From NCBI GenBank assembly GCA_017444615.1, contig JAFSWF010000005.1:1-47019 (forward strand): a stretch of DNA of 47,019 nucleotides. The letters run 5' to 3'. The notes beneath the pieces were generated by a model. That model did not search any database, was not told the origin of the DNA, and saw only the letters and a program-made list of their open reading frames with translations. This document shows positions 1-8,761 of this stretch, piece by piece. The stretch's first letter is position 1, and the number at the start of each line of letters is the position of its first letter. The stretch is from Paludibacteraceae bacterium (lineage in GTDB: Bacteria; Bacteroidota; Bacteroidia; Bacteroidales; Paludibacteraceae). The position numbers and the translations under genes are program-made.

Positions 1-3000
1 GTGCAGAACTTAGGTAACACCTATTCGCTGCGTATATGGATGAAGCCGGATGTGATGGCGCGTTACGGCTTGGCTCCGGAAGATATCTTCGCCGCTATCG
101 GCAACCAGAACATGGTGGCCGCTACGGGTTCACTTGGCGAGCAGAGCGGAAATACCTATCAATACAACCTGGAGTACAAAGGCCGTCTGCAGTCGATCGA
201 AGAGTTCAAAGACATCGTGCTGCGCACTACGGGCGGCAATGTATTGCATCTGCGGGACGTGGCAGAGGTGGAGTTAGGTGCCCTGTCGTATAGCTTCTCG
301 TCCCGTATAGACGGACAACCCGGTGTGGCATTTATCATCAACCAGGCTCCGGGAGCCAATGCAACCCAGGTGAACGCCGCTATCAATGATATCTACAAGG
401 ACCTGCAAAAGACCATGCCGGCAGGTATGGAGTTCACTATTCTCCAGACATCCGACGACTTCCTCTATGCAGCTATCCATAATGTGGTGGAGACTCTGAT
501 CATTGCTATCCTGCTTGTGATTCTGGTCGTTTACTTCTTCCTGCAGGATTTCAAGGCAACCTTGATCCCGTCGATTTCCATTATCGTATCGCTTTTAGGT
601 ACGTTTGCGGTTGTGAAGATTGCGGGTTTCTCGCTCAATATCCTTACGCTCTTTGCCTTGGTGCTGGCGATCGGAACCGTGGTGGACGATGCCATTGTGG
701 TCGTCGAGGCGGTAATGGCGAAGATGGAGCACGGCTACACCTCGGCGTACAAGGCAACCAAAGACGCGATGAGCGAAGTGACCGTAGCTGTCATCAGCTG
801 TACGCTGGTCTTCATGGCGGTGTTTATCCCTGTGACCTTCATGCCCGGTACGAGCGGTACTTTCTTCACCCAGTTCGGTATCACGATTGCCAGTTCGGTA
901 GGTCTGAGTTGTATCTCGGCGCTGACCCTCTGTCCGGCATTGACGGCAGTTCTTTTCCGTCCCAAGAAAGAGGCGCCGAACGGTAAGAAAAGTTTCAACC
1001 AATGGGTCAAAGAGGCCTATGAGGCAGGATATAACGCCGTCCTGAACAAATATAAAACCGGTGTGGCTAAGTTCCTGAAGAAACCAGGCCGCGCCTGGAT
1101 ATGGCTGATTGCTGCTGTTGTAGCCATGGTACTGGCTATGCGTGCGCTGCCGGCAGGACTGGTGCCGCAAGAGGACCAAGGTGTGTTTGTGGTTGACGTG
1201 ACGGCTCCCGCCGGTTCGCCGCTCGTGGAGACCGACAAGATCATGGCGCAGGTTGAGGAACATGTGCTGCGGCTGGAGGAAGTGGAGAGCTATGCCAAGA
1301 TTTCCGGATTCGGTATCGTCTCCGGAACAGGCGTCAGCTACGGTACACTCGTAGTCCGTCTCAAGCCATGGGACGACCGTAAAGGACTGGAGCACTATAT
1401 CGATATGGTGATGGCGAAACTGTACCTCTCATGCGAGGATATCAAGGACGCCCAGATTTTCCCCACGCAGATGCCCCAGATCCCGGGATACGGTAATAAT
1501 AACGGTATAGACCTGCAGATGGAGGATCTGCAAGGCGGCGATATGAGCAAGTTCAATGAGGTGACCAATTCCTTCCTCGCCGAACTGCTGAAACACAAGG
1601 AAGTGCAGATTGCGCAGTCGCTCTACAGCGAGTCGTTCCCCAAATACAAGGTGGATGTGAATGCCACGCAGTGCGACCGCGCAGGTATCTCGCCGGATGT
1701 GGTGCTTAACACGCTCGGCGCCTTCTGCGGTAGCGCGTACATCAGCAATTTCAACCAGTATGGAAAAGTCTATCGTGTGATGGCAGGTGCGGCTCCTGAA
1801 TATCGTCTGGACCCCAATTCCCTCAATAATATATTCGTGCGCATAGGGGATGAGATGGCTCCGATCTCGCAGTTCGTGACGCTCACTCCGACCGTAGGAT
1901 CGGCTTCGCAGAAGCGATTCAACCTCTACCAGTCTATTGCATGTTACGTCCAGCCCAATGCGGGTTATAGCGAAGGCGATGTGCAACGCGTGATTGAGGA
2001 GGAGGCAAAAGACCATCTGCCTGCCGGCTATGGCTATGAGTACGGCGGTATGAGCAGGGAGTTGCAGGCCAACAGCAAATCCAACCTGACGATACTGATT
2101 TATCTCGTTTGTATCTTGCTGATCTACATGATTCTCGCCTCGCTCTATGAGTCGTTCTTTATTCCGTTTGCAGTGCTTCTGTCTGTGCCGTTCGGTCTGA
2201 TGGGTTCGTTCGCGCTCTCATGGATCTGCGGGCAGGAGAATAACATCTACCTCCAGACGGGTGTCATCATGTTGATCGGTCTGCTGGCGAAGACCGCCAT
2301 CCTCATCACCGAGTTTGCCGTGGAGAAACGCAAGCAAGGTATGGGTATTGTGGAAGCGGCGCTCGGCGCGTGTGAAGATCGTCTGCGTCCTATTCTCATG
2401 ACTGTCGTGACGATGATCGCCGGTATGATTCCGCTCATCATCGAAGGTGGCGCCGGAGCAAACGGTAACCGCGCTCTCGCCATCGGCGTGACAGGCGGTA
2501 TGGCCGTCGGCACACTCGCGCTCGTGTTCGTCGTGCCCGCGTTCTATATCATCTTCCAGAAACTGCATGAGAGATTTCAAGGGGCACCGGAAGAAGTTTT
2601 GTCGGAATCCCGTAATACCGGAACATCGGTATCCCGGAAAGCGCCTATTATAGTCTTCATCGCTGCAAGCACGATGATGATGAGCTCTTGCGGTATATTC
2701 AAGAAATACGAGCCTGCGGCGCAGCCTCAACAAGATAGTTTAGTCACGCAGATTAGCGAAGCCGACTGGCAGTCTTATATCCAAGACCCTGTCTTGCAAT
2801 CCCACATCCGCAAAGCCTTGAACGCCAACGTCGATTACCGTTCGCGCCAACTGGCGGTCAAAGAGGCTGACGCACGTCTGCGTGCCGCTAAGCTCGGTTT
2901 CTTGCCCACGCTCGCTATCTCGCCTGCGCAGGTAGGTGTGACAGGCACCTACACACCGGGTGCCGGTACCTCGGGTGCTACGCTCACCTACCAAGTGCCG

Positions 3001-3993
3001 CTGGCGCTCAACTGGGGTGGGGAAGGCTTCGGTACACTCACCAACCGCAAACGGCAGGCAGACATGCTTCGCGCGCAAGCCGAAGATAACCTCGCTGCGG
3101 CGCACGCTAATCTCGTGGCAACGATGGCACGCACCTACACCCAACTCCAACTGCTCGATTACCAGGCCGTCATCCTCGACTCCACCGAGCAGATCTGGCA
3201 ACGTGTGCTCGAGACGCAGCGCGTCTTAGTGCAGAACGGTCGTGCTTATTCGCCCTCCGTGGGACAGATGGAAGCGTCGCTCATCAACGTGCAGATTCAG
3301 CGCAAGCAACTGCTCGAACAGATCCATAGTCTCGAGCTGTCTTTCTGCCTCCTGCTCAACGAAGAACCGCACGAGATAGACCGTTCGCCGTGGACGAGTT
3401 ACGCGTTCAATACTTGGACACTTGAACCGATTCCTGCTGCACAGTTAAGTAACCGCGCAGACGTGCGGGCAGCAGAACGTAACGTGGCAGTGGCATACTA
3501 CCAAACGAACATGGCGAAAGCGGCGTTCTGCCCTGCGCTCTCCCTCTCCGGACTCATCGGATGGACGAATAACGGCGGTATCGTCGCTAACCCCGGACAG
3601 TTACTGATGAACGCAGTCCTCGGACTGGCGCAGCCTATCTTTGCCGGCGGTAAACTGACGGCGAACCTTAAGATAGCTAAACTGGAGCAAGAGGAAGCGG
3701 CGAACCGCTATGTAGAGACCATGCTGAAAGCAGGTAGCGAAGTCAATGATGCCATCTTCCGTTGCAGCAGTGCGCAGCAGCAAGACAGCCTCTATCAGCG
3801 TCTCTTAACCACCCAACAAGAGTCGTACGACGGCACCTGCGAACTGATGAAAAAAGGTAAGGCGTCTTACCTCGAAGTCCTTACCGCGCAGGAGAAACTG
3901 CTCCAAGCCCAACTGGCAGATGTCACCAACCGTTATAACGGCCTTATCAGTCTCATCGACCTCTACATCGCCCTCGGAGGAGGAACTAAATAA
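1..3993 (+). CDS. RND (HAE1/AcrB-type) efflux permease fused in frame to a TolC-family outer-membrane lipoprotein, 5' truncated
   Basis: Proton-driven drug/solute efflux. The window edge cuts off roughly the first 180 residues, so position 1 is not a true start. Residues 1-865 match an AcrB-type inner-membrane permease: the TM4 proton-relay pair is visible as VVDDAIVVVE (D229, D230, equivalent to AcrB D407/D408) and the TM10 lysine as LLAKTAI (K764, equivalent to K940). With no stop codon the frame continues through a second signal-peptide-like stretch (APIIVFIAAST, about residues 881-891) into a lipobox MSSCG with Cys897. After that come about 430 residues of a TolC-like outer-membrane factor with long helical repeats. 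Fusions of this kind are known for CzcA-type pumps of Bacteroidota; in an HAE1-type pump I think it is rarer. The internal lipobox suggests cleavage into two proteins. The membrane-fusion subunit is presumably upstream of the window. Confidence 0.88.
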   Translation: MQNLGNTYSLRIWMKPDVMARYGLAPEDIFAAIGNQNMVAATGSLGEQSGNTYQYNLEYKGRLQSIEEFKDIVLRTTGGNVLHLRDVAEVELGALSYSFSSRIDGQPGVAFIINQAPGANATQVNAAINDIYKDLQKTMPAGMEFTILQTSDDFLYAAIHNVVETLIIAILLVILVVYFFLQDFKATLIPSISIIVSLLGTFAVVKIAGFSLNILTLFALVLAIGTVVDDAIVVVEAVMAKMEHGYTSAYKATKDAMSEVTVAVISCTLVFMAVFIPVTFMPGTSGTFFTQFGITIASSVGLSCISALTLCPALTAVLFRPKKEAPNGKKSFNQWVKEAYEAGYNAVLNKYKTGVAKFLKKPGRAWIWLIAAVVAMVLAMRALPAGLVPQEDQGVFVVDVTAPAGSPLVETDKIMAQVEEHVLRLEEVESYAKISGFGIVSGTGVSYGTLVVRLKPWDDRKGLEHYIDMVMAKLYLSCEDIKDAQIFPTQMPQIPGYGNNNGIDLQMEDLQGGDMSKFNEVTNSFLAELLKHKEVQIAQSLYSESFPKYKVDVNATQCDRAGISPDVVLNTLGAFCGSAYISNFNQYGKVYRVMAGAAPEYRLDPNSLNNIFVRIGDEMAPISQFVTLTPTVGSASQKRFNLYQSIACYVQPNAGYSEGDVQRVIEEEAKDHLPAGYGYEYGGMSRELQANSKSNLTILIYLVCILLIYMILASLYESFFIPFAVLLSVPFGLMGSFALSWICGQENNIYLQTGVIMLIGLLAKTAILITEFAVEKRKQGMGIVEAALGACEDRLRPILMTVVTMIAGMIPLIIEGGAGANGNRALAIGVTGGMAVGTLALVFVVPAFYIIFQKLHERFQGAPEEVLSESRNTGTSVSRKAPIIVFIAASTMMMSSCGIFKKYEPAAQPQQDSLVTQISEADWQSYIQDPVLQSHIRKALNANVDYRSRQLAVKEADARLRAAKLGFLPTLAISPAQVGVTGTYTPGAGTSGATLTYQVPLALNWGGEGFGTLTNRKRQADMLRAQAEDNLAAAHANLVATMARTYTQLQLLDYQAVILDSTEQIWQRVLETQRVLVQNGRAYSPSVGQMEASLINVQIQRKQLLEQIHSLELSFCLLLNEEPHEIDRSPWTSYAFNTWTLEPIPAAQLSNRADVRAAERNVAVAYYQTNMAKAAFCPALSLSGLIGWTNNGGIVANPGQLLMNAVLGLAQPIFAGGKLTANLKIAKLEQEEAANRYVETMLKAGSEVNDAIFRCSSAQQQDSLYQRLLTTQQESYDGTCELMKKGKASYLEVLTAQEKLLQAQLADVTNRYNGLISLIDLYIALGGGTK

Positions 3994-4001
3994 ACACCTA
4001 T

Positions 4002-4628
4002 ATGAAAGTATTACTTATTAATGGAAGTCCGCGAAAGAGCGGCAACACTTTTTTAGCACTCAGAGAGATTGCTAATACGCTTCAAGCAGAAGGGATTGAG
4101 TCTGAGATCGTGTGGATAGGAAATAAGCCGCTTCGCGGATGTATCGCTTGCGGTATGTGTAAGCGCAATAACGATGGTAAGTGTGTTTTTGACGACGATG
4201 TGTGCAATAAGATCTCCGCTAAGTTTGCCGAGGCGGATGGGTTTGTATTCGGTTCGCCGGTCTATTACGGTCAGCCGAACGGCGCGCTATTAGCGATCAT
4301 GCAACGCGCTTTCTTCAGTAACGGAATGAACGTGGTAAACAAGCCTGGTGCAGCCGTTACTATCTGCCGTCGAGGTGGAGCAACGGCCGCTTTCGAAGCG
4401 CTGCAGATGCCGATGCAGATGATGCATATGCCGATTGTGACCAGTCAGTATTGGAACATCGCTTACGGTCGCGAAGCCGGACAGGTGACGGAAGATACCG
4501 AAGGCATGCAGACCATGCGTGCCTTGGCGCGTAATATGGCGTTTATGCTTCGAGCCATAGAGGCAGAGAAAGCAAAGAACGGCCTGCCGGTTCGCGAAGA
4601 ATGGCAACCGATGCACTTCATTCGCTAA
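4002..4628 (+). CDS. Flavodoxin-family NAD(P)H-dependent oxidoreductase (iron-sulfur flavoprotein-like)
   Basis: Cytoplasmic FMN-binding reductase of the NADPH-dependent FMN reductase / iron-sulfur flavoprotein group. The N-terminus has the phosphate-binding loop LLINGSPRKSGNT (residues 4-16). The cluster GCIACGMCKRNNDGKC follows around residues 46-61, and GSPVYYGQPNG fits the second flavin-binding loop. The length of 208 residues is normal. It starts only 8 nt after the efflux fusion and is probably co-transcribed, which may hint at a detoxification role. The physiological substrate cannot be read from sequence. The cysteines could bind an Fe-S cluster or be redox active. Confidence 0.85.
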   Translation: MKVLLINGSPRKSGNTFLALREIANTLQAEGIESEIVWIGNKPLRGCIACGMCKRNNDGKCVFDDDVCNKISAKFAEADGFVFGSPVYYGQPNGALLAIMQRAFFSNGMNVVNKPGAAVTICRRGGATAAFEALQMPMQMMHMPIVTSQYWNIAYGREAGQVTEDTEGMQTMRALARNMAFMLRAIEAEKAKNGLPVREEWQPMHFIR

Positions 4629-4653
4629 CCAGCTGGCATTCTTTAGGCGTTCG

Positions 4654-7275
4654 TTAACGCTCAAAAAGTCGGAGTAACTTCATCTTCAGTTCTCCGGCTT
4701 TTCCTATATAAGGATGTTCGCGGAGCGGCAGATTCCAGTAGGTACGCCCCTTGAGAACGGTCTGGGGATGAGTGAACTCACGGAATCCCCATTCGCCATG
4801 GTAAGCGCCCATGCCGGAGTGGCCTGTGCCGTTGAACGGTACACCTTTGACCATCATATGGATGCAGACCTCGTTGATGCAACCACCGCCGAACTGCTGG
4901 GTCTGCATGACCCGATTCGCCCACCGCATATCTTGCGTAAAGAGGTACATAGCCAGCGGATGTTCGCGCTCAGCGATGATATCCATCAGGGTATCTACCT
5001 CTGCATCTTTGAAGGGAACGACAGGCAGCAGGGGACAGAAGAGTTCGTGTTGAACGATGTGCTCGTTGCTATCCACGGGATAAATGATCGTAGGCGCGTA
5101 CTTGCGGGTTGCCTTATCACCTACGCCGCCAAAGATGATCCGTTCGCGGTGTTCATCGGCTAGTTTCGCACACTTATCGTAGGCTGCGTCGGTAATCAGT
5201 TTGGGGTACTCTGGGTTCGTCTCGGCGTGTTCGCCTATTTGTGCAATAAAGGCAGCTTTGAGTTCGATTAGGAAGCGTTCTGCCACCTCTTCGGCGACGG
5301 CTATTTGGTTGATGTTGATACAGATCTGGCCGGCGTTGGTTAGTTTGAAGAACGCTATCTTCCGTGCTGCATCTTTGAGGTCGGCATCAGCGCGTACGAT
5401 GCACCAGTTGCCGGTCTCACCGCCGAGTTCGAGTGCCACGGGGGTGAGGTTCTTAGCGGCTTCGGATAGCACATGTTTGCCTACCGAAGGCGAACCGGTG
5501 TAGAAAATCTTATCGAACCGTTGCGCGAGGCACATATCTGCGATGTCATGTCCGCCGTCGATGAGTGTGATATACTCCGGCGGGAAGACTTCTGCAAAGA
5601 ACCGCTTCAAGGTCTCCGTACAAGCGGCAGACTTAGAACTGGACTTGATGACTACGGTGTTTCCGCCGCACATAGCCGCTGCCACTACGCCGATGGTCAG
5701 TAGTATGGGGAAATTGAACGGACTAATGACGAGAGAGACACCGTAGGGCATCTTATACACTTTGGTGACGAGGGAGGGGAAGCACATCAGTCCGCTGAAA
5801 TGTCGTTCGGGTCGTGCCCAGCGTTTGAGACCAGAGAGCATCTCATTGATTTCCACGATGATGGGTCCTATATCGCAGAGGTAAGCTTCCACTTCCGTGC
5901 GGCCTAAGTCTTCAGCCAAGGCGGCAGCAAACTCCGCCTGATGGGCGATGACGGCGGCTTTGAGTTTCTTGAGTTGCTCGATACGCCATGAAACGGGCAG
6001 CGTCACGCCGGTTCGGAAGAAACGTCTCTGCGCCGCTACTATCTCGCGAATCGACTCCTCAGTATAGTGGTCTGTATGCTGCAGCCTATCATCTGTTATC
6101 TTCTCAAGGATTGCTTTAATCTCCTCTTCGCTCAGGGTCACCGGTGCAGAGTAGTTAATCGAATCGGCCGCCACCATCGGGATTAGTTTCTCGTGGTCAC
6201 ACGCCCGAACGGGTGAAGGGATCGCATCCAGACCGCAGGTCTTCAGCAGATCGCGAACAGCTTGCAGAAAGTCCGGCACCCTGCAATAACGTGCCAAGGC
6301 ATCGTATTGGTCTTTGCAGGCTTCTTTTTGGAACTCGAGCACAGGCATCAACATAAGAGAGATAGCTTGTCCGTGCGAGAGATGGTACATGGCTCCGATA
6401 CTGTGCGCGAAAGCGTGCACATAGCCGGCTAATTGGGTGTTGATGGCGTTACCGCCATACATTGCCGCTCGGCACATCGCCAAGCGCGCTTCGTTCGCCC
6501 GTTCATTCGTTAAGTCCTTTACTCCTTCATTCGTTAGAAGAGGCAGGTTCTCCAGAATGAGTTTGACTCCTTCCATCGACATCTTCATATCTTCTTCGTC
6601 CGGCTCCACATCCGCTACGGCTCCTTCGATACAATGACTGAGCGCGTCGATACCGCAGGCGGCTGTTACGGCTTTGGGTGCGTTCATCGTCAACTCACTA
6701 TCGTGCACCACTTGCGTCACATTGAGTCCGATGAGCACAGTCGAACTCTTCGTTCCTTGCTCATTAGTGACTACTGCACCAACAGTCAGTTCGGCGCCGG
6801 TGCCGGCGGTAGAAGGTACCATGATAAGCGGAAGGGTTCCTTTAGGAACCGGCAGGAACTTCAGCAGTAGAGCTTTGACCGGAAGATGAGGCATTCGGAC
6901 GCCGGCTGCAATCATCTTACAACTATCCATGACCGAACCGCCGCCTAAGGCGATGATTGCCTCAGCCTGGCTCTCTAAAGCTTGCTGACGACCGGCTTCG
7001 ATAATCGTCAAATTCGGTTCCGAGTGGATGTCGCTAAAGAGCGACCATTCTATTTTGGCTTCGTCCAACGACGCCAAGATAGCTTTCTCAAACCCCAACG
7101 AAAGAAGGGTAGTATCGGTTACAACCAGTACTTTTTTATAGCCGTTCTGGTGGCAAATCTCCCCAATTTGTGAGCGAGCCCCTAAGCCTTCTGTTACTTG
7201 CGGTTCAGGCAGGGGGATCGCATGAATGACCTTACCCGGCAACCGACGAATCTGTTTTCTAAAATGATAAGTCAT
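4654..7275 (-). CDS. Fusion: iron-containing alcohol dehydrogenase (N) + aldehyde dehydrogenase (C)
   Basis: Bifunctional 873-residue protein. Residues 1 to about 395 are a Fe-ADH: GGGSVMDSCK (111-120) binds NAD(P), and CGIDALSH plus HAFAHSIGAMYHLSHG supply the metal ligands (D210, H214, H291, H301). Residues from about 400 to the end are an ALDH of class 3 type, with FYTGSPSVG for the cofactor loop, general base E616 in ALELGG, and nucleophile C652 in NAGQIC. Together they could convert an alcohol to a carboxylate, or the reverse, passing the aldehyde between sites. The domain order is opposite to AdhE, and the ALDH does not look like the CoA-acylating type. The start ATG at 7275 is chosen because a longer frame would begin inside the promoter at 7302-7332. 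Substrate unknown. Confidence 0.88.
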   Translation of the reverse strand: MTYHFRKQIRRLPGKVIHAIPLPEPQVTEGLGARSQIGEICHQNGYKKVLVVTDTTLLSLGFEKAILASLDEAKIEWSLFSDIHSEPNLTIIEAGRQQALESQAEAIIALGGGSVMDSCKMIAAGVRMPHLPVKALLLKFLPVPKGTLPLIMVPSTAGTGAELTVGAVVTNEQGTKSSTVLIGLNVTQVVHDSELTMNAPKAVTAACGIDALSHCIEGAVADVEPDEEDMKMSMEGVKLILENLPLLTNEGVKDLTNERANEARLAMCRAAMYGGNAINTQLAGYVHAFAHSIGAMYHLSHGQAISLMLMPVLEFQKEACKDQYDALARYCRVPDFLQAVRDLLKTCGLDAIPSPVRACDHEKLIPMVAADSINYSAPVTLSEEEIKAILEKITDDRLQHTDHYTEESIREIVAAQRRFFRTGVTLPVSWRIEQLKKLKAAVIAHQAEFAAALAEDLGRTEVEAYLCDIGPIIVEINEMLSGLKRWARPERHFSGLMCFPSLVTKVYKMPYGVSLVISPFNFPILLTIGVVAAAMCGGNTVVIKSSSKSAACTETLKRFFAEVFPPEYITLIDGGHDIADMCLAQRFDKIFYTGSPSVGKHVLSEAAKNLTPVALELGGETGNWCIVRADADLKDAARKIAFFKLTNAGQICININQIAVAEEVAERFLIELKAAFIAQIGEHAETNPEYPKLITDAAYDKCAKLADEHRERIIFGGVGDKATRKYAPTIIYPVDSNEHIVQHELFCPLLPVVPFKDAEVDTLMDIIAEREHPLAMYLFTQDMRWANRVMQTQQFGGGCINEVCIHMMVKGVPFNGTGHSGMGAYHGEWGFREFTHPQTVLKGRTYWNLPLREHPYIGKAGELKMKLLRLFER

Positions 7276-7301
7276 ATAATTGACAATTGATAATTTGTCT
7301 G

Positions 7302-7332
7302 CAAAGTTACAACTTTTTTTTGACATGTGCAA
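7302..7332 (-). promoter_or_regulatory. Bacteroidota sigma-A promoter for the ADH-ALDH gene
   Basis: On the minus strand: -33 box TTGCACATGTCAAAA and -7 box TAACTTTG, 23 nt from first T to first T. About 27 nt separate it from the ATG, and part of that leader is a heptamer array (attgaca/attgata). Confidence 0.85.
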
Positions 7333-7359
7333 ATTTTTAGGGATTTTTTGGTATGACAG

Positions 7360-7580
7360 TACTTAAACGTTACAGGATGGTCCATGGATGGTCCGTGTAA
7401 TCACCTACTAATAACCTACTATTTACCTACTAATCATATACTAATCGCGTACTAGTGACAATGAGTGACACGGGAATCGAGTGCAAAGGTTCAACAATGA
7501 GTGACACGGGATGAGGTGTGTTTTGAGTGGTAAGGGAGGATAAGGGGCGGTAAGGGGTGGTAATGGGTGTAAAAAAAATG
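7360..7580. repeat. Intergenic region built of helical-turn direct repeats (10-11 bp)
   Basis: The 269-bp gap between the two divergent promoters (7333-7608) carries several different short arrays. GGATGGTCCAT/GGATGGTCCGT is at 7375-7396. Five 11-bp units of ACCTACTAATA type fill 7403-7457. Two copies of a 17-bp block beginning CAATGAGTGACACG lie at 7459 and 7495. Four 10-bp units of TAAGGGGTGG type fill 7531-7570. No open frame or RNA gene was recognised here. Confidence 0.75.
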
Positions 7581-7608
7581 GTATTTGGGAACAAATCGTA
7601 CTTTTTAT

Positions 7609-7639
7609 TTGCATACATGCATTTTTTTTTGTAATTTTG
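7609..7639 (+). promoter_or_regulatory. Promoter for xseA
   Basis: TTGCATACATGCA at -33 and TAATTTTG at -7, 23 nt apart; transcription should begin just upstream of 7650, about 25 nt before the chosen ATG. Confidence 0.85.
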
Positions 7640-7669
7640 CAGTCGTTTACGGCAGATCTGACAAGCACT

Positions 7670-8761
7670 ATGAATACGTTTTACACCCTTTCTCAGTTGT
7701 GCGCGGAGATAGAAGACGTGCTGGCGGAATCGTTAGCCCCCACTTATTGGGTGCAAGCGGAGATCAGTAGTCTGAGCGAAAAAGGCGGACACCTGTACTT
7801 GGAATTGGTGGAGAGTAATACGTCCACGCATAAGATACAGGCTAAGATGCGTGCCACTTGTTGGGCAGGCACCAAGGAGTTGCTGATGGCGTATTTTGAG
7901 GCGGAGACGGGTCAAACGTTGCATGTAGGGATGAATATCCTGGTGGAAGCGGAGGTGCAGTTCCACGCCGTGTATGGGTTGAGTTTGTCGATTATCAATA
8001 TAGACCCTCGGTTCACGGTAGGCGAGATGGCGCGCAAGCGTCAGCAGACGATTGCACAGTTGGAAGCGGACGGGTTATTGGAGGCGCAGCGGTTATTGAC
8101 ACTGCCTACGTTAGTGCGAAGAGTGGCTGTTATCTCTTCGCCTTCGGCGGCAGGCTATGGGGATTTTATGCATCAGTTAGAGGAAAGCGGTTATCGATTT
8201 GAGACGGCCTTGTTTAGTGCCACGATGCAAGGAGAAGGAGCGGAGCAGTCTATTCTGGCGGCGTTGGAAGCCATTGAGGCGGAAGCAGAACGATGGGATG
8301 CGGTGGCTATCATTCGTGGTGGAGGTGCCACAACTGACCTTTCGTGCTTTGACCAATATACCCTTTGTGCTGTATGTGCGCAATTTGGGTTACCTATTCT
8401 AAGCGGTATTGGTCATACGAAAGATGTGAGCGTGTTGGATCTGGTGGCGTACGAGGCGTTGAAGACGCCTACAGCGGTGGCTGAATGGTTGATTCATCGA
8501 ATGGATAATCAGTGGATGCGCATCGAGGATTTATTCGTTCGGCTGCATCGCACAGCCGATAGGCAGATACTGATTCGGCAACATATGGTTGAGTTGCTCG
8601 AGCAACGGTTAGCCGCCTGCAATCCTGAGCGTATTTATCGGATGGGTTATAGCCTGTTGACCAAGAACGGTAAGGTGGTTCGTAGTGTGCAAGAATTGCA
8701 ACAAGGTGAGGTTGTAACCACCCATTTGGCGGACGGAAGTAAGGAGCTGTATGTTAGCTAA
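7670..8761 (+). CDS. xseA: Exodeoxyribonuclease VII large subunit
   Basis: Catalytic subunit of ExoVII, which degrades single-stranded DNA into acid-soluble oligonucleotides in repair. The N-terminal OB-fold (YTLSQLCAEIEDVL, then AEISSLSEKGGHLYLEL) is followed by the nuclease core with VRRVAVISSPSAAGYGDF and IIRGGGATTDLSCFD, and then SGIGHTKDVSVLD and KTPTAVAE. At 363 residues it is shorter than typical XseA (about 400-450), mainly through loss of most of the C-terminal coiled coil. No xseB is found next to it. The ATG at 7670 is used because an upstream in-frame TTG at 7637 lies inside the -7 box. It overlaps the next gene by 11 nt. Confidence 0.92.
   Translation: MNTFYTLSQLCAEIEDVLAESLAPTYWVQAEISSLSEKGGHLYLELVESNTSTHKIQAKMRATCWAGTKELLMAYFEAETGQTLHVGMNILVEAEVQFHAVYGLSLSIINIDPRFTVGEMARKRQQTIAQLEADGLLEAQRLLTLPTLVRRVAVISSPSAAGYGDFMHQLEESGYRFETALFSATMQGEGAEQSILAALEAIEAEAERWDAVAIIRGGGATTDLSCFDQYTLCAVCAQFGLPILSGIGHTKDVSVLDLVAYEALKTPTAVAEWLIHRMDNQWMRIEDLFVRLHRTADRQILIRQHMVELLEQRLAACNPERIYRMGYSLLTKNGKVVRSVQELQQGEVVTTHLADGSKELYVS

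Noticed and set aside
595-1395. Long open frame antisense to the RND permease
   Set aside because: The sense frame has clear RND motifs; the antisense frame is rich in His/Arg/Gln as expected for a complement and has no family pattern.
7637-7669. TTG start for xseA
   Set aside because: The codon is part of the -7 promoter box, so it would not be in the mRNA. The same reasoning excludes upstream starts for ADH-ALDH, DPP III and the 37925 lipoprotein gene.
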